64,000 nt of DNA from Ectopseudomonas mendocina (GTDB taxonomy: Bacteria; Pseudomonadota; Gammaproteobacteria; Pseudomonadales; Pseudomonadaceae): positions 62,001-126,000 of the forward strand of contig NZ_VRYE01000018.1 of NCBI RefSeq assembly GCF_008041835.1, written 5' to 3'. Within the stretch, counting starts at the first letter, position 1. Every line of letters starts with the position of its first letter. Both the position numbers and the translations under genes were made by a program. The notes beneath the pieces were generated by a model, which saw nothing but the letters and a program-made list of their open reading frames with translations, had not been told where the DNA came from and made no database searches. This document shows, piece by piece, positions 1-10,399 of the stretch.

Positions 1-107
1 CCCCGCCATAACGGCATGCCCTCCTTCATCTGGCGCATTGCGCCATCTTCTTCCTCAGGGAGAAGGCGATCAGGGAAGGCGTCGCTTGCCAATCTAGGGG
101 GATCGCA

Positions 108-1337
108 ATGCTCAACGGCCTGTGGCTGAGCTTTTTTCTGCTGGGAGCCGCTGCCGCTCTGGCTCGCTGGCTGATTGGCGGTGATGCAGCCGTATTCGGC
201 GCCATGGTCGAAAGCCTGTTCGCCATGGCCAAGCTCTCGGTGGAGCTGATGGTGGTGCTGTTCGGCACCCTGACACTCTGGCTGGGGCTGCTGCGCATCG
301 CCGAGAAGGCCGGGCTGGTCGATCTGCTCGCACGCATGCTGGGCCCATTGTTCGCCCGCCTGATGCCGGAAGTGCCACGCGGCCATCCAGCGTTGGGGCT
401 GATCAGCATGAACTTCGCCGCCAACGGCTTGGGGCTGGATAACGCCGCCACGCCCATCGGCCTCAAGGCCATGCGTGCCCTGCAGGATCTCAACCCCAGC
501 GCCACCACGGCGAGCAATGCACAGATCCTGTTCCTGGTACTCAACACCTCCTCACTGACCCTGCTGCCGGTATCGATCTTCATGTACCGCGTGCAGCAAG
601 GTGCTGAAGATCCCACCTTGGTATTTCTGCCGATCCTGCTGGCGACCAGCGCGTCGACCCTGGCAGGCCTGCTGGCGGTATCGGTGATGCAACGCCTGCG
701 TTTGTGGGACCCGGTGGTGCTGGCCTACCTGATTCCCACCGCGTTGCTGCTCGGCGGTTTCATGGCCCTGCTCGCCGGCATGAGCGCCACGGCGCTGGCG
801 GCGCTGTCATCGCTGCTCGGTAACCTCACCCTGTTCGGCTTGATCCTGATGTTTCTGGTGGTTGGCGCGCTGCGCAAGGTGGCGGTGTACGAGAGCTTCA
901 TCGACGGTGCCAAGGAAGGCTTCGACGTGGCCAAGAGCTTGCTGCCGTATCTGGTCGCCATGCTCTGCGCCATCGGCGTTCTACGCGCATCCGGCGCGCT
1001 GGATTTCGGCCTCGATGGCATTCGCTGGCTGATCGAAGCGCTGGGCTGGGATACCCGCTTCGTCGACGCCCTGCCCACTGCGCTGATAAAACCCTTCTCC
1101 GGCGGTGCCGCGCGCGCCATGCTGATCGAAACCATGGAGAACTTCGGCGTCGACAGCTTCCCGGCGCTGGTTGCGGCGACGGTGCAGGGCAGTACCGAAA
1201 CGACGTTCTACGTGCTGGCGGTGTACTTCGGTGCGGTCGGCCTGCAGCGCGCCCGCCACGCCGTGGGCTGCGCCCTGGTCGCCGATGCTGCCGGGATCAT
1301 CGCCGCCATCGGCGTGTGCTACTGGTTCTTCGGCTGA
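108..1337 (+). CDS. Nucleoside-recognition (SpmA/SpmB-like) membrane protein
   Basis: A 409-residue, strongly hydrophobic multi-pass inner-membrane protein. The N-terminal half carries LDNAATPIGLKAM (about residues 110-122), typical of the SpmA-type nucleoside recognition (Gate) domain. The C-terminal half carries KPFSGGAARAM (near residue 327), as in SpmB, so it looks like a fused SpmA-SpmB protein of the kind common in non-sporulating Pseudomonas. The substrate is unknown; the family name comes from Bacillus spore maturation and CNT-like Gate domains, not from a proven transport activity. The start is supported by GGGGGA just upstream. The first 107 bases of the window hold no other gene I can support. 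Confidence 0.85.
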   Translation: MLNGLWLSFFLLGAAAALARWLIGGDAAVFGAMVESLFAMAKLSVELMVVLFGTLTLWLGLLRIAEKAGLVDLLARMLGPLFARLMPEVPRGHPALGLISMNFAANGLGLDNAATPIGLKAMRALQDLNPSATTASNAQILFLVLNTSSLTLLPVSIFMYRVQQGAEDPTLVFLPILLATSASTLAGLLAVSVMQRLRLWDPVVLAYLIPTALLLGGFMALLAGMSATALAALSSLLGNLTLFGLILMFLVVGALRKVAVYESFIDGAKEGFDVAKSLLPYLVAMLCAIGVLRASGALDFGLDGIRWLIEALGWDTRFVDALPTALIKPFSGGAARAMLIETMENFGVDSFPALVAATVQGSTETTFYVLAVYFGAVGLQRARHAVGCALVADAAGIIAAIGVCYWFFG

Positions 1338-1358
1338 TCGCCGCGAAGTCAGGGCCGT

Positions 1359-1940
1359 TCAGTCGGCGCCAAACCCCAGTTTGTCGCTCGTCCAACTCAG
1401 CAACGGATCGCTGTGCTGGTATTCGCGCAACGCCAGCAGCTTGGGCGCGATGAATGCCTCGAAGTCCTCGGCCTGTTCGAAGTACACGCCGGTGAAAATG
1501 GTGAACATCGATTTGTTGCCGACCGTGGCATAGAACAGGTTGCCCACCGGCTCACCATCCTGAGTCAGCAGCTTGAGGCTGGCACGGCTGGCCAGCTTGG
1601 TGTCCAGCGGCAGATCCTGTTGCACCAGCCCGCTGTCACGCAGGCCGAACGAGGCGCCGAACGTCTCGGCGTAGCTGGTCATCAAGGCATCACCGGCGCG
1701 CGGGTAGAGAGAGACACCGCTGTAAAGGTAGAACCAGTCGCTGCCCTCGCTCTCGAAACTGAGGTCGATGCTGCGCGCAGCGTAGGTCACCAACTTCTCG
1801 TAGCGCCCCTCATCCGGGGCCTCGTAAGCGGCGAAATCCTCACCACTGAGCAGCAGTCGGCGCTCCTCGGCGAGAGGCGGTTCGTTGTCGACGCAGCCCG
1901 CGAGCGCGAGCAGGCTGAGCAGCAGCACGAGTCTGAACAT
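1359..1940 (-). CDS. Putative lipoprotein of unknown function
   Basis: 193 residues. The N-terminus is a lipoprotein signal (MFRLVLLLSLLALAGC), with the lipobox LAGC at residues 13-16, so the mature protein should be lipid-anchored in the envelope. GGGAGGA precedes the ATG. I recognise no catalytic motif. It is convergent with the upstream membrane-protein gene, with about 20 bases between the two stops, and its role cannot be inferred from context. Confidence 0.8.
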   Translation of the reverse strand: MFRLVLLLSLLALAGCVDNEPPLAEERRLLLSGEDFAAYEAPDEGRYEKLVTYAARSIDLSFESEGSDWFYLYSGVSLYPRAGDALMTSYAETFGASFGLRDSGLVQQDLPLDTKLASRASLKLLTQDGEPVGNLFYATVGNKSMFTIFTGVYFEQAEDFEAFIAPKLLALREYQHSDPLLSWTSDKLGFGAD

Positions 1941-2049
1941 GGCATTCCTCCCTGAATTGGCCCGCGCAGCTTGCCCGAATCGAGCACACCTCGCCAGCGA
2001 CAGCCCTCGTCGCTGTGCGCGGCGGCACAGCCTTGCGTCTGAGTGGCTG

Positions 2050-2265
2050 TCAGCTACCGCTCAGGCGAAAGCCGACCTTGAGCGTGACCTGGTAGTGCCC
2101 CACCTTGCCGTTCTCGATGTGGCCTCGGGTGTCGATCACCTCGAACCAGTCCATGTTGCGCACGCTCTTGGCGCATTCGGCCAGGGCATTTTCGATGGCT
2201 TCCTCGATGCTGGTGCGCGACGAGCCGACGATTTCGATCTTCTTGTAGGTGTGGTGGTCGGACAT
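2050..2265 (-). CDS. Dodecin flavin-binding protein
   Basis: 71 residues, the usual dodecin length. It shows the family pattern HTYKKIEIVGSS near the N-terminus, an amphipathic helix (SIEEAIENALAECAKSV), NMDWFEVIDTRGHIENG and the C-terminal strand HYQVTLKVGFRL. The Trp in the NMDWFEV segment is the residue that stacks on flavin in known dodecins. Dodecins form hollow dodecamers that store or buffer FMN, riboflavin or CoA. AGGAG precedes the ATG. It stands alone between the lipoprotein gene and trpI. Confidence 0.93.
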   Translation of the reverse strand: MSDHHTYKKIEIVGSSRTSIEEAIENALAECAKSVRNMDWFEVIDTRGHIENGKVGHYQVTLKVGFRLSGS

Positions 2266-2335
2266 GATGAAGCTCCTGTGGTGTGAAAGGTCCTGTTAAG
2301 ACTAGCCCGCCGTGCACGGGTTTCATAAGCGCGTG

Positions 2336-3235
2336 CTAACGCACCTGCGCCGCGCTGTCTGCCAACTCCTTACGCAGCCACTGCGCCAGGCGCTCGCTGC
2401 GCGGATCGGTGCGGCGTGTCCACAGCGCCAGACTGCCCGTGGTTTCGACGAAGCCCCAGGGCGCGACCAGGCGGCCAGCGCGCAGGTCGTCGGCAACCAA
2501 TATCTGTGGCGCGATGGCCACGCCGAGACCCGCAGCGGCAGCCTCCAGCAGGTAATAGAGGTGTTCGAAACCCTGTCCCAGTTGCAGCCGTTCAGCTGCC
2601 AGTCCCTGCGCCTGTGCCCACTGCGGCCAGGCCTGCGGACGCGAGGTGGTGTGCAGCAGCGGCTCGGCATACAGCGCGTCGGCGCTGGCGGCGCTCAGTT
2701 GTGCATGATTGACATAACGCGGGCTGAGCACCGGGCCGATGCGCTCTTGCGCCAGCTCGAACACCTGCATATCCGCAGGCCACGGCGGGTCGGCGAACAG
2801 CAGGGTGGCGTCCACCTCGGCGCTGCGCGGATCCAGCTCGCCCTGGCTGGCCGACAGTTGCAGGCGCAGTTCCGGTAGCTCGCGCTGCAGGCGATCCAGG
2901 CGCGGAATGAACCAGCGCGCCAGCAGGCTACCCGAGCAGCCGAGCACGAAGGGGCGATCTTCGGTTTCACGGCGCAGGGTGGCGCATACGCTACTCAGAC
3001 GCTCGAAGCACTCGGTGCTGACATCACGCAGACGCAACCCGGCATCGGTGAGTTTCACGCCACGCCCGTCCTTGTCGAACAAGCTAACGCCAAGCTGTTC
3101 TTCCAGTGCACGAATCTGCCGGCTGATCGCGCCGTGGGTAACATGCAGCTCTTCCCCGGCTTTGCTGATGCTTTGCAGGCGGGCAGCGGCCTCGAAGGCG
3201 CGAAGGGCGTTGAGCGGGGGCAGTTCTCGGCTCAT
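2336..3235 (-). CDS. trpI: LysR-family regulator TrpI
   Basis: A LysR-type activator divergent from trpBA, the classical Pseudomonas arrangement in which TrpI plus indoleglycerol phosphate activates tryptophan synthase. The N-terminal winged helix-turn-helix ([13 protein letters not shown] ... [19 protein letters not shown]) is followed by segments characteristic of Trp[27 protein letters not shown] and [13 protein letters not shown] chose the ATG giving [14 protein letters not shown] (299 aa) because it matches the P. aeruginosa TrpI N-terminus; an upstream in-frame ATG would add 11 residues. The gene would be autoregulated from the shared intergenic region. Confidence 0.94.
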   Translation of the reverse strand: MSRELPPLNALRAFEAAARLQSISKAGEELHVTHGAISRQIRALEEQLGVSLFDKDGRGVKLTDAGLRLRDVSTECFERLSSVCATLRRETEDRPFVLGCSGSLLARWFIPRLDRLQRELPELRLQLSASQGELDPRSAEVDATLLFADPPWPADMQVFELAQERIGPVLSPRYVNHAQLSAASADALYAEPLLHTTSRPQAWPQWAQAQGLAAERLQLGQGFEHLYYLLEAAAAGLGVAIAPQILVADDLRAGRLVAPWGFVETTGSLALWTRRTDPRSERLAQWLRKELADSAAQVR

Positions 3236-3240
3236 AAATA

Positions 3241-3258
3241 TGTGAGTTTTACTGACGT
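3241..3258 (+). promoter_or_regulatory. Probable TrpI binding site upstream of trpBA
   Basis: The trpI-trpB gap contains TGTGAG, five bases, CTGACG (3241-3257). This resembles the TGTGAG-N5-CTGACA half-site pattern I recall for the P. aeruginosa TrpI site. A TAGAAT -10-like element follows at 3300-3305 with only a weak -35, as expected for an activator-dependent promoter. The trpB start codon is at 3360. Confidence 0.6.
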
Positions 3259-3359
3259 ATAACTGCAATCTAATCGCTTTTCATCGAGTCGGCCAGCGGT
3301 AGAATGACCCCATCACTCACTCGCCCTGCCAGCCCAGCGCTGTCGACAAGGAGCACGCC

Positions 3360-4574
3360 ATGACCTCATTTCGCACTGGCCCCGACGCCCGCGGCCTGTT
3401 TGGCCGCTTCGGTGGTCAATTCGTCGCCGAAACCCTGATGCCGCTGATCAACTCGCTGGCCGCCGAATACGAGAAGGCCAAGAGTGACCCGGCCTTCTTC
3501 GAAGAGCTCACTTACTTCCATCGCGACTACATTGGTCGCGCTACCCCTCTTTATCACGCCGAGCGCCTGAGCGAGCACTTCGGCGGGGCGAAGATCTACC
3601 TCAAGCGCGAAGACCTGAACCACACCGGCGCGCACAAGATCAATAACTGCATCGGCCAGATCCTGCTGGCCAAGCGCATGGGCAAGCAGCGCATCATCGC
3701 CGAGACCGGCGCCGGCATGCATGGCGTGGCCACCGCCACCGTGGCCGCGCGCTTCGGCATGCAGTGCGTGGTGTACATGGGCACCACCGACATCGAGCGC
3801 CAACAGGCCAACGTCTTCCGCATGAAGCTGCTCGGCGCTGAGGTGATTCCGGTCACCGCCGGCACCGGCACCCTCAAGGACGCCATGAACGAAGCGCTGC
3901 GCGACTGGGTGACCAACGTCCACAACACCTTTTACCTGATCGGCACTGCCGCCGGCCCGCATCCGTACCCGGCCATGGTGCGCGACTTCCAGTCGGTGAT
4001 CGGCAACGAAGTGCGCGAACAGATTCTCGAGAAGGAAGGGCGCCTGCCCGACTCGCTGGTGGCCTGCATTGGCGGTGGCTCCAACGCCATTGGCCTGTTC
4101 CACCCCTTCCTTGATGACCAGAACGTGCAGATCGTCGGCGTCGAAGCCGCCGGTCACGGCGTCGACACCGGCAAGCATGCCGCGAGCATGGCCGGTGGCG
4201 CACCGGGCGTGCTGCACGGCAACCGCACCTTCCTGCTGCAGGACGAGGACGGCCAGATCACCGACGCCCACTCGATTTCCGCCGGCCTCGACTACCCCGG
4301 CGTCGGCCCGGAACACGCATGGCTGCACGAGATCAAGCGCGTCGAATACGTACCGATCAGCGATGACGAGGCGCTCACCGCCTTCCACCAGTGCTGCCGC
4401 CTGGAGGGCATCATCCCGGCGCTGGAAAGCGCCCACGCGCTGGCCGAAGCCTTCAAACGCGCACCGAAGCTGCCCAAGGACCACCTGATGGTGATCAACC
4501 TGTCCGGTCGTGGCGACAAGGACATGCAGACCGTGATGCACCACATGCAGGACAACCAGGAGAAGCACGCATGA
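3360..4574 (+). CDS. trpB: Tryptophan synthase beta chain
   Basis: 404 residues, the normal TrpB length. It condenses indole with L-serine using pyridoxal phosphate, in an alpha2-beta2 complex with TrpA in the cytosol. The PLP lysine sits in [10 protein letters not shown] (about residues 81-90), the catalytic Glu in [11 protein letters not shown], and the phosphate-binding loop is GGGSNAIG. An AAGGAG Shine-Dalgarno lies before the ATG. The last codons overlap trpA by the ATGA arrangement, which indicates translational coupling and matched subunit amounts. Confidence 0.98.
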   Translation: MTSFRTGPDARGLFGRFGGQFVAETLMPLINSLAAEYEKAKSDPAFFEELTYFHRDYIGRATPLYHAERLSEHFGGAKIYLKREDLNHTGAHKINNCIGQILLAKRMGKQRIIAETGAGMHGVATATVAARFGMQCVVYMGTTDIERQQANVFRMKLLGAEVIPVTAGTGTLKDAMNEALRDWVTNVHNTFYLIGTAAGPHPYPAMVRDFQSVIGNEVREQILEKEGRLPDSLVACIGGGSNAIGLFHPFLDDQNVQIVGVEAAGHGVDTGKHAASMAGGAPGVLHGNRTFLLQDEDGQITDAHSISAGLDYPGVGPEHAWLHEIKRVEYVPISDDEALTAFHQCCRLEGIIPALESAHALAEAFKRAPKLPKDHLMVINLSGRGDKDMQTVMHHMQDNQEKHA

Positions 4575-5380
4575 GCCGCCTGCAAAGCCGTTTCGCCGAA
4601 CTGAAAGCGGAAAACCGCGCCGCCCTGGTGACCTTCATCACCGCCGGTGACCCCGACTACGCCACCTCGCTGAGCATCCTCAAGGGCCTGCCGGACGCCG
4701 GTGCCGACGTGATCGAGCTGGGCATGCCGTTCACCGACCCGATGGCCGACGGCCCGGCCATCCAGCTCGCCAACATCCGCGCGCTGGCCGGCAAGCAGGG
4801 CATGCAGCAGACACTGCAGATGGTTCGTGAATTCCGCCAAGGCAACCAGAGCACGCCGCTGGTGCTGATGGGCTACTACAACCCGATCTTCGTCTACGGC
4901 GTCGAGCGCTTCATCAGCGACGCCAAAGAGGCCGGCGTCGACGGTCTGATCGTGGTCGACCTGCCGCCGGAGCACAACGACGAGCTGTGCGAGCCGGCGC
5001 AGAGCGCAGGCATGGACTTCATCCGCCTGACCACCCCGACTACCGACGACGACCGCCTGCCCACCGTGCTGGCCGGCAGCTCCGGATTCGTCTACTACGT
5101 GTCGGTGGCCGGCGTCACCGGTGCCGGCGCGGCAACCATGGATCACGTCGAGGAAGCCGTGGCGCGTCTGCGTCGCCACACCGAACTGCCCCTGTGCATC
5201 GGCTTCGGCATCCGCACCCCGCAGCACGCCGCCGAAGTGGCCAAGCGCGCCGAGGGCGCGGTGGTCGGCTCGGCACTGATCGACAAGATCGCCGAGGCAA
5301 AGAGCCCGCAGCAGGCCGTCGACGGCGTGCTCGGCCTGTGCCGCGAGCTGGCCGAAGGGGTACGCGGCGCGCGCCGCTGA
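4571..5380 (+). CDS. trpA: Tryptophan synthase alpha chain
   Basis: 269 residues. It cleaves indole-3-glycerol phosphate to indole, which is channelled to TrpB. Conserved features are [12 protein letters not shown], the catalytic Glu in [14 protein letters not shown], the catalytic Asp in [10 protein letters not shown], and the phosphate-binding segments [11 protein letters not shown] and [10 protein letters not shown]. The ATG overlaps the trpB stop as ATGA. It is the second and last gene of the operon and is followed by a hairpin terminator. Confidence 0.98.
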   Translation: MSRLQSRFAELKAENRAALVTFITAGDPDYATSLSILKGLPDAGADVIELGMPFTDPMADGPAIQLANIRALAGKQGMQQTLQMVREFRQGNQSTPLVLMGYYNPIFVYGVERFISDAKEAGVDGLIVVDLPPEHNDELCEPAQSAGMDFIRLTTPTTDDDRLPTVLAGSSGFVYYVSVAGVTGAGAATMDHVEEAVARLRRHTELPLCIGFGIRTPQHAAEVAKRAEGAVVGSALIDKIAEAKSPQQAVDGVLGLCRELAEGVRGARR

Positions 5381-5398
5381 TAGCCGCTCTGGCAGACG

Positions 5399-5437
5399 AG
5401 AAAGCCGCTGGCGGAGCGATCCGTCAGCGGCTTTTTC
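5399..5437 (+). terminator. Rho-independent terminator after trpA
   Basis: AAAGCCGCTG (5401-5410) pairs with CAGCGGCTTT (5425-5434), followed by a short T run. It lies about 20 bases after the trpA stop and may also help stop the convergent SulP gene. Confidence 0.85.
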
Positions 5438-5483
5438 ATGGTTTATCGCCTGGATTTCGCGTTGTGCTACCCACCCTACGCGA

Positions 5484-6926
5484 TCAGTGTTCTGAGCCCG
5501 CCCGCTTGAGCAACTGCTTGCAACGCTCGGACAAATGCACCACGCGCAGATGCTTGCCGGCGCGTTCGTAGCGCTCACGCAGGGTCTTCAGCGCGGCGAT
5601 GGCCGAGTAGTCGACGAAGCTCAGGTGGCGGCAGTCCAGGGTCACCTGCTGCGGGTCGTCGGCCGGCTCGAACTGCGCCAGGAAGGTGGTGCAGGAGGCG
5701 AAGAACAGCGTGCCATGCACGCGGTACAGCTTGCTACCATCGGCCTGTATATCGCTGTCGGCGTAGAGTTCGCGGGCATGCTGCCAGGCGAAGTTGAGCG
5801 CGGCGATGACGATGCCGCAGAGCACGGCGGTGGCCAGGTCGGTGGCGACGGTGATGGCGGTCACCGCGACGATCACCAGCACGTCGTTGGCCGGCACCTT
5901 GCCGGCGACGCGCAGCGAACCCCAGGCGAAGGTCTGCTGCGCCACCACGAACATCACGCCCACCAGTGCCGCCAGTGGGATGCGCTCGATCAGCGGCGAG
6001 AGGAACAGCACGAAAAGCAGGATCATCATCCCGGCGACCACGCCGGACAGCCGTCCACGGCCGCCCGAGTTGAGGTTGATCACGGTCTGGCCGATCATCG
6101 CGCAACCGCCCATGCCGCCGAACAGGCCCGAGGTCATGTTGGCCACGCCGAGCGCCACGCATTCACGATCAGGATGACCACGGGTGGCGGTGATCTCGTC
6201 GGTGAGATTCAGGGTCAGCAGGGTTTCCAGCAGGCCGACCAGGGCCATCAGGATGGCGTAGGGGGCGATGATGGCGAGGGTGTCCAGGTTCCAGGGAATG
6301 TCCGGCAACATCAGGCTCGGCAGGCCGCCGGCGATCTGCGCCATGTCGCCCAGGGTGTGTGTGGGCAGATCCAGCAGATAAACCAGCGCACCGATGCCAA
6401 GAATCGCCACCAGCGCTGGAGGCACCGCGCGGGTCAGGCGCGGCAGCAGGTAGACGATGAGCATGGTCAGCGCCACCAGACCGAGCATCAGGTACAACGC
6501 CTGGCCCTGCAGCCATTGGCCGTCGTGCTGGAAGTGCTCGAACTGGGCCAGGGCGATGATGATCGCCAGGCCGTTGACGAAACCCAGCATCACCGGGTGC
6601 GGCACCATACGGATCAGCTTGCCCAGGCGCAGCAGGCCGAACGCCAGCATGATCAGGCCACCCAGCAGCACCGTGGCCAGCAGGTACTGCACGCCGTGCT
6701 GCACCACCAGGGCGACGATCACCACCGCCATCGAGCCGGCCGCGCCGGAGATCATCCCTGGCCTGCCACCGAACAGGGCGGTGAGGGTGCAGATGATGAA
6801 GGCGCCGTACAGGCCCATCAGTGGGTTGACCTGCGCCACCAGGGCGAAGGCGATGCACTCGGGCACCAGGGCGAAGGAGGAGGTGAGGCCGGCCAGCAGG
6901 TCGGCGCGTAGGGAGGCGGGTTTCAT
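5484..6926 (-). CDS. SulP-family anion permease with STAS domain
   Basis: About 480 residues from the ATG giving MKPASLRADLLAGLTSS; an alternative ATG at 6959 adds 11 residues, and neither has a clear Shine-Dalgarno. The N-terminal SulP signature (LLAGLTSSFALVPECIAFAL) and many hydrophobic spans are followed by a C-terminal STAS domain (about residues 385-480) with the DCRHLSFVDYSAIAAL strand-helix. SulP proteins move sulfate, bicarbonate or organic anions across the inner membrane. The substrate cannot be told from sequence, but carbonic-anhydrase genes elsewhere in the window make bicarbonate worth considering. It is divergent from the DASS permease gene. Confidence 0.9.
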   Translation of the reverse strand: MKPASLRADLLAGLTSSFALVPECIAFALVAQVNPLMGLYGAFIICTLTALFGGRPGMISGAAGSMAVVIVALVVQHGVQYLLATVLLGGLIMLAFGLLRLGKLIRMVPHPVMLGFVNGLAIIIALAQFEHFQHDGQWLQGQALYLMLGLVALTMLIVYLLPRLTRAVPPALVAILGIGALVYLLDLPTHTLGDMAQIAGGLPSLMLPDIPWNLDTLAIIAPYAILMALVGLLETLLTLNLTDEITATRGHPDRECVALGVANMTSGLFGGMGGCAMIGQTVINLNSGGRGRLSGVVAGMMILLFVLFLSPLIERIPLAALVGVMFVVAQQTFAWGSLRVAGKVPANDVLVIVAVTAITVATDLATAVLCGIVIAALNFAWQHARELYADSDIQADGSKLYRVHGTLFFASCTTFLAQFEPADDPQQVTLDCRHLSFVDYSAIAALKTLRERYERAGKHLRVVHLSERCKQLLKRAGSEH

Positions 6927-7077
6927 CAGCGGCAGTGGGACAGGCGAATGGGCGCGCATGGTAACGCCCGAGTCCGCTGACGAACACCCATCAGGCCAGA
7001 ACACTGACCCGAGTCAATGGATGACCCGCGTCAGCGGTGCATAGTCTGGATTTGCCATTTGTCGGAGTCTCGCCAGC

Positions 7078-8553
7078 ATGTCCGCTAACGCTGCTTCCCC
7101 GTCCTTGCGCCTACCCTGGGGGCTGGTGCTCGCGCTGCTTGCCGGCCTGGCGATCATCTTCCTGCCGGAACAGGCCGGATTACCGCTGGCCGGGCAGCGC
7201 ATGCTGGCAATTCTCGCTTTCGCGGTGATCGTCTGGATCAGCGAGGCGGTGAGTTACGAGGTCAGCGCCATCATGATCCTGGCGCTGATGGCCTTTCTGC
7301 TCGGCAGCGCACCGACCCTGGCCGACCCGGACAAGCTCATCGGCACCAAGGATGCCCTGAACATGGCCCTCAGCGGTTTTGCCAACTCGGCACTGGCGCT
7401 GGTGGCTTCGGCACTGTTCATCGCCGCCGCGATGACCCAGACCGGGCTGGACAAACGCATTGCCCTGCTGACTCTGTCCAAGGTCGGCGCCAGCACCCAT
7501 CGCGTGCTGCTCGGTGCCATCGTGGTGACCATTCTGCTCAGCTTCATCGTACCCAGCGCCACGGCGCGGGTGGCCTGCATGGTGCCGATCATGATGGGGG
7601 TGATCGCCGCCTTCGGCGTGGACAAGCGCTCGGCCTTCGCTGGTGGCATCATGATTCTGGTGGCGCAGGCCACCAGCATCTGGAACGTCGGCATCCAGAC
7701 TTCGGCGGCGCAGAATCTACTTACCGCCGGCTTCATGCAGAAGCTGCTCGGCCAATCGGTGACCTGGACTGACTGGCTGATCGCCGGCGCACCCTGGAGT
7801 CTGCTGATGTCAGCGGTGCTTTACTGGGTGATCCTACGCGTCATGCCGCCGGAAACCGATCGCATCGAAGGCGGCAAGGAGGCCGTGCGCAAGGCGCTCA
7901 GTGAACTCGGACCGATGACCTTCGATGAGCGCAAGCTGCTGGCCATCGTCCTCACCTTGCTCGGTTTCTGGGCCACCGAGGGCAAGCTGCACAGCTTCGA
8001 CACCGCTTCCACCACCCTGGTGGGCCTGGCGGCGTTGCTGATGCCAGGGCTCGGCGTAATGAGCTGGAAGCAGGTACAGCCGCGCATTCCATGGGGCACG
8101 GTGATCGTCTTCGGCGTTGGCATCAGCCTCGGTGGTGCGGTGCTGGCCACGGGCGCCGGCACCTGGCTGGCCAAACTGCTGGTAACCCATCTGGGCATGG
8201 ATGGGCTGTCGCCATTCTGGGTGTTCGCCGTACTCGGTGGCTTTCTGATCATCATTCACCTCGGTTTTGCCAGCGCCACGGCGCTGACCTCGGCGATGCT
8301 GCCGATCATGATTGCCCTGCTGCTGCAGCTTGGCGGAGACATCAACCCGCTGGGCATGAGCATGCTGCTCGGCTACGTGGTCAGCTTCGGCTTCCTGTTG
8401 CCGATCAACGCGCCACAGAACATGGTCTGTATCGGCACCGATACCTTCACCGCCCGGCAATTCCTGCGCACCGGCATCTGGCTGACGCTGGCTGGCTACG
8501 GGCTGATGCTGGTGTTCGCCCTGACCTGGTGGCGTTGGCTGGGGTGGATGTAG
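7078..8553 (+). CDS. DASS/SLC13-family anion symporter
   Basis: 491 residues with about 12 hydrophobic segments. It fits the divalent anion:sodium symporter family, with repeat-related loops such as FIVPSATARVACMVPI in the first half and LGFASATALTSAMLPI in the second. Members import dicarboxylates, citrate or sulfate with sodium. GGAG lies about 10 bases before the ATG. Divergence from the SulP gene gives a transporter pair sharing a 150-base intergenic region. The exact substrate is not evident. Confidence 0.87.
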   Translation: MSANAASPSLRLPWGLVLALLAGLAIIFLPEQAGLPLAGQRMLAILAFAVIVWISEAVSYEVSAIMILALMAFLLGSAPTLADPDKLIGTKDALNMALSGFANSALALVASALFIAAAMTQTGLDKRIALLTLSKVGASTHRVLLGAIVVTILLSFIVPSATARVACMVPIMMGVIAAFGVDKRSAFAGGIMILVAQATSIWNVGIQTSAAQNLLTAGFMQKLLGQSVTWTDWLIAGAPWSLLMSAVLYWVILRVMPPETDRIEGGKEAVRKALSELGPMTFDERKLLAIVLTLLGFWATEGKLHSFDTASTTLVGLAALLMPGLGVMSWKQVQPRIPWGTVIVFGVGISLGGAVLATGAGTWLAKLLVTHLGMDGLSPFWVFAVLGGFLIIIHLGFASATALTSAMLPIMIALLLQLGGDINPLGMSMLLGYVVSFGFLLPINAPQNMVCIGTDTFTARQFLRTGIWLTLAGYGLMLVFALTWWRWLGWM

Positions 8554-8610
8554 CGCAGACGACGAAAAGCGGGCAGCCTTAGCAGGCACGACTACAGGGA
8601 GCCAGGCCCA

Positions 8611-9354
8611 ATGCGCAAGAACCTGCTGATTACCGGCGCCAGCCGCGGCATCGGCCGCGCCACTGCCCTTCTGGCCGCCGCTGGCGGCTGGACGGTCGGC
8701 ATCAACTATCGCAGTGACCGCGCCGCCGCCGATGAGGTGGTGGCGCAGATCGAGGCCATGGGCGGCACGGCCATCGCCCTGCCCGGCGATGTGGCGGTTG
8801 AAGAGGATGTACAGCGCCTGTTCGCGGCCATGGGCAAGTTCGGCCCACTGCACGGCCTGGTGGTCAATGCCGGCATCGTCGCCCCGCCCATGCCGTTGCT
8901 GGAGATGAGCGGCGAGCGCCTACAACGGATGTTCGACGTCAACGTGCTGGGCAGCTATCTCACCGCTCGCGAAGGTGCCCGGCGCATGGCCCGTAGTCGT
9001 GGTGGCGAGGGTGGTTCGATGGTGCTGGTGTCGTCGGTGGCCGCCAGTCTTGGCGCGCCCTTCGAGTACGTCGACTATGCCGGCGCCAAGGGCGCGATGG
9101 ACGTGCTGACTCGCGGCCTGGCCAAGGAATTGGGCGGCGAGGGTGTACGGGTCAATGCCGTGCGCCCGGGTCTGATCGACACCGAGATCCACGCCAGCGG
9201 CGGCCAACCGGACCGCGCCGAGCGCCTCGGCAAAACCACACCGCTGGGCCGCGCCGGGCGTGCCGAGGAAGTCGCCGAAGCCATCGTCTGGCTGCTCGAT
9301 GACAAGGCCAGCTACACCACTGGCGCGCTGATCGATATCGCCGGCGGCCGATAG
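8611..9354 (+). CDS. SDR-family NAD(P)-dependent oxidoreductase
   Basis: 247 residues, a classical short-chain dehydrogenase. The Rossmann motif ITGASRGIG lies at the N-terminus, VVNAGI follows strand 4, the active-site Ser is in MVLVSSVAAS, and the catalytic YxxxK is in YVDYAGAKGAMD. VRPGLIDTEIHASGG closes the substrate pocket. It belongs to the glucose-1-dehydrogenase / FabG-like group that reduces or oxidises small alcohols and ketones; the substrate is unknown. GGGAG precedes the ATG. It starts 57 bases after the DASS permease gene and may be co-transcribed with it. Confidence 0.88.
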   Translation: MRKNLLITGASRGIGRATALLAAAGGWTVGINYRSDRAAADEVVAQIEAMGGTAIALPGDVAVEEDVQRLFAAMGKFGPLHGLVVNAGIVAPPMPLLEMSGERLQRMFDVNVLGSYLTAREGARRMARSRGGEGGSMVLVSSVAASLGAPFEYVDYAGAKGAMDVLTRGLAKELGGEGVRVNAVRPGLIDTEIHASGGQPDRAERLGKTTPLGRAGRAEEVAEAIVWLLDDKASYTTGALIDIAGGR

Positions 9355-9396
9355 AGCCCAAGGTCGCGGCTAAAGCCCCTGCCACACTCGCAGTAC

Positions 9397-10200
9397 TCAA
9401 TCCCAGCGCGGCGCGAAGCCTGGATTGGCAACGCGTTCGCCACGATCTAGCGCCTCGATGGCTGTCATGTCTTCGGTGCTCAGGCGCAGCTCGGCAGCAG
9501 CCAGATTGGCCGCCAGATTCTCCCGCTTGGTCGAGGACGGAATCACCGCATAACCCTGCTGCAGCGACCAGGCCAGGGCCACCTGCGCAGGGCTGACGCC
9601 ATGGCTAGCGGCAATGCGCTGGATCTCCGGCTCGGCCAGCACCTTGCCGTAGGCCAGCGGCATGTAGGCAGTGAGGTGGATGCCATGCTGCCGGGCGAAT
9701 TCCACCAGCTTGCGGTTCTGCAGCAGCGGATGGATTTCCACCTGGTTGGTGGTGATCTCTTCCACACCCACCGCATCGATGGCCTCGCGTAGATGGGCGA
9801 TGGTGAAGTTGGGCACACCGATAGCCGCGGTCAGACCTTGGCGTTTGGCCTCGAGCAGCTCGCCCAGATACTGCGCCACGGGAATCTCGTCGTTCGGCGA
9901 CGGCCAGTGGATCAGGGTCAGATCGACCCGTTCCAGGCCCAGCCGCTGCAGGCTCTCACGCAGGCTGGGGATAACTTGGCCACTGCCGAGGTTATCGGTC
10001 CAGACCTTGGTGGTGACGAACAACTCGTCACGGGCCACGCCGCTGTCGGCGAGGGCCTGGCCGACAGCAGCCTCGTTGCCGTAGATCTGCGCCGTGTCGA
10101 AATGCCGGCAACCCAGCTCCAGGCCGGTACGTACCGAGTCGATGGCGACCTGATCCTTGAGTCCGAAAGTGCCAAGACCGAAGGGGGGAATGAACTTCAT
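9397..10200 (-). CDS. dkgB: Aldo/keto reductase, DkgB type
   Basis: 267 residues, the same length as E. coli DkgB (2,5-diketo-D-gluconate / methylglyoxal reductase) and similar throughout: [53 protein letters not shown] and [16 protein letters not shown]. The catalytic tetrad is visible: the Asp/Tyr of DTAQIYGNE, the Lys of TTKVW and the His of LIHWPSP. I moved the start to ATG 10200, which has GAGGAG upstream. It is divergent from a LysR gene, the same pairing as dkgB-yafC in E. coli. Confidence 0.93.
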   Translation of the reverse strand: MKFIPPFGLGTFGLKDQVAIDSVRTGLELGCRHFDTAQIYGNEAAVGQALADSGVARDELFVTTKVWTDNLGSGQVIPSLRESLQRLGLERVDLTLIHWPSPNDEIPVAQYLGELLEAKRQGLTAAIGVPNFTIAHLREAIDAVGVEEITTNQVEIHPLLQNRKLVEFARQHGIHLTAYMPLAYGKVLAEPEIQRIAASHGVSPAQVALAWSLQQGYAVIPSSTKRENLAANLAAAELRLSTEDMTAIEALDRGERVANPGFAPRWD

Positions 10201-10399
10201 GAAGATCTCCTCATAGCTTGCGAAGCGCTGGCCGAGCATCGGCTCGGAACGGGTACGGAAAGATTCGGCCTCGTGGTTCGCGAAAAAGTTGCAGCCCTCT
10301 GTCTGACGGCGAGCGGGGGTTGAGAGGGAGCAGTATCCGCGCCAGACTCATGCGAAAAAACCTAACAAGCCAGCAAACACCTTTGACTGAAGATCAATA

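Noticed and set aside
5535..6911. 458-codon plus-strand frame opposite the first SulP gene
   Set aside because: Low-complexity His/Gln-rich shadow; the minus-strand SulP protein shows family motifs throughout.
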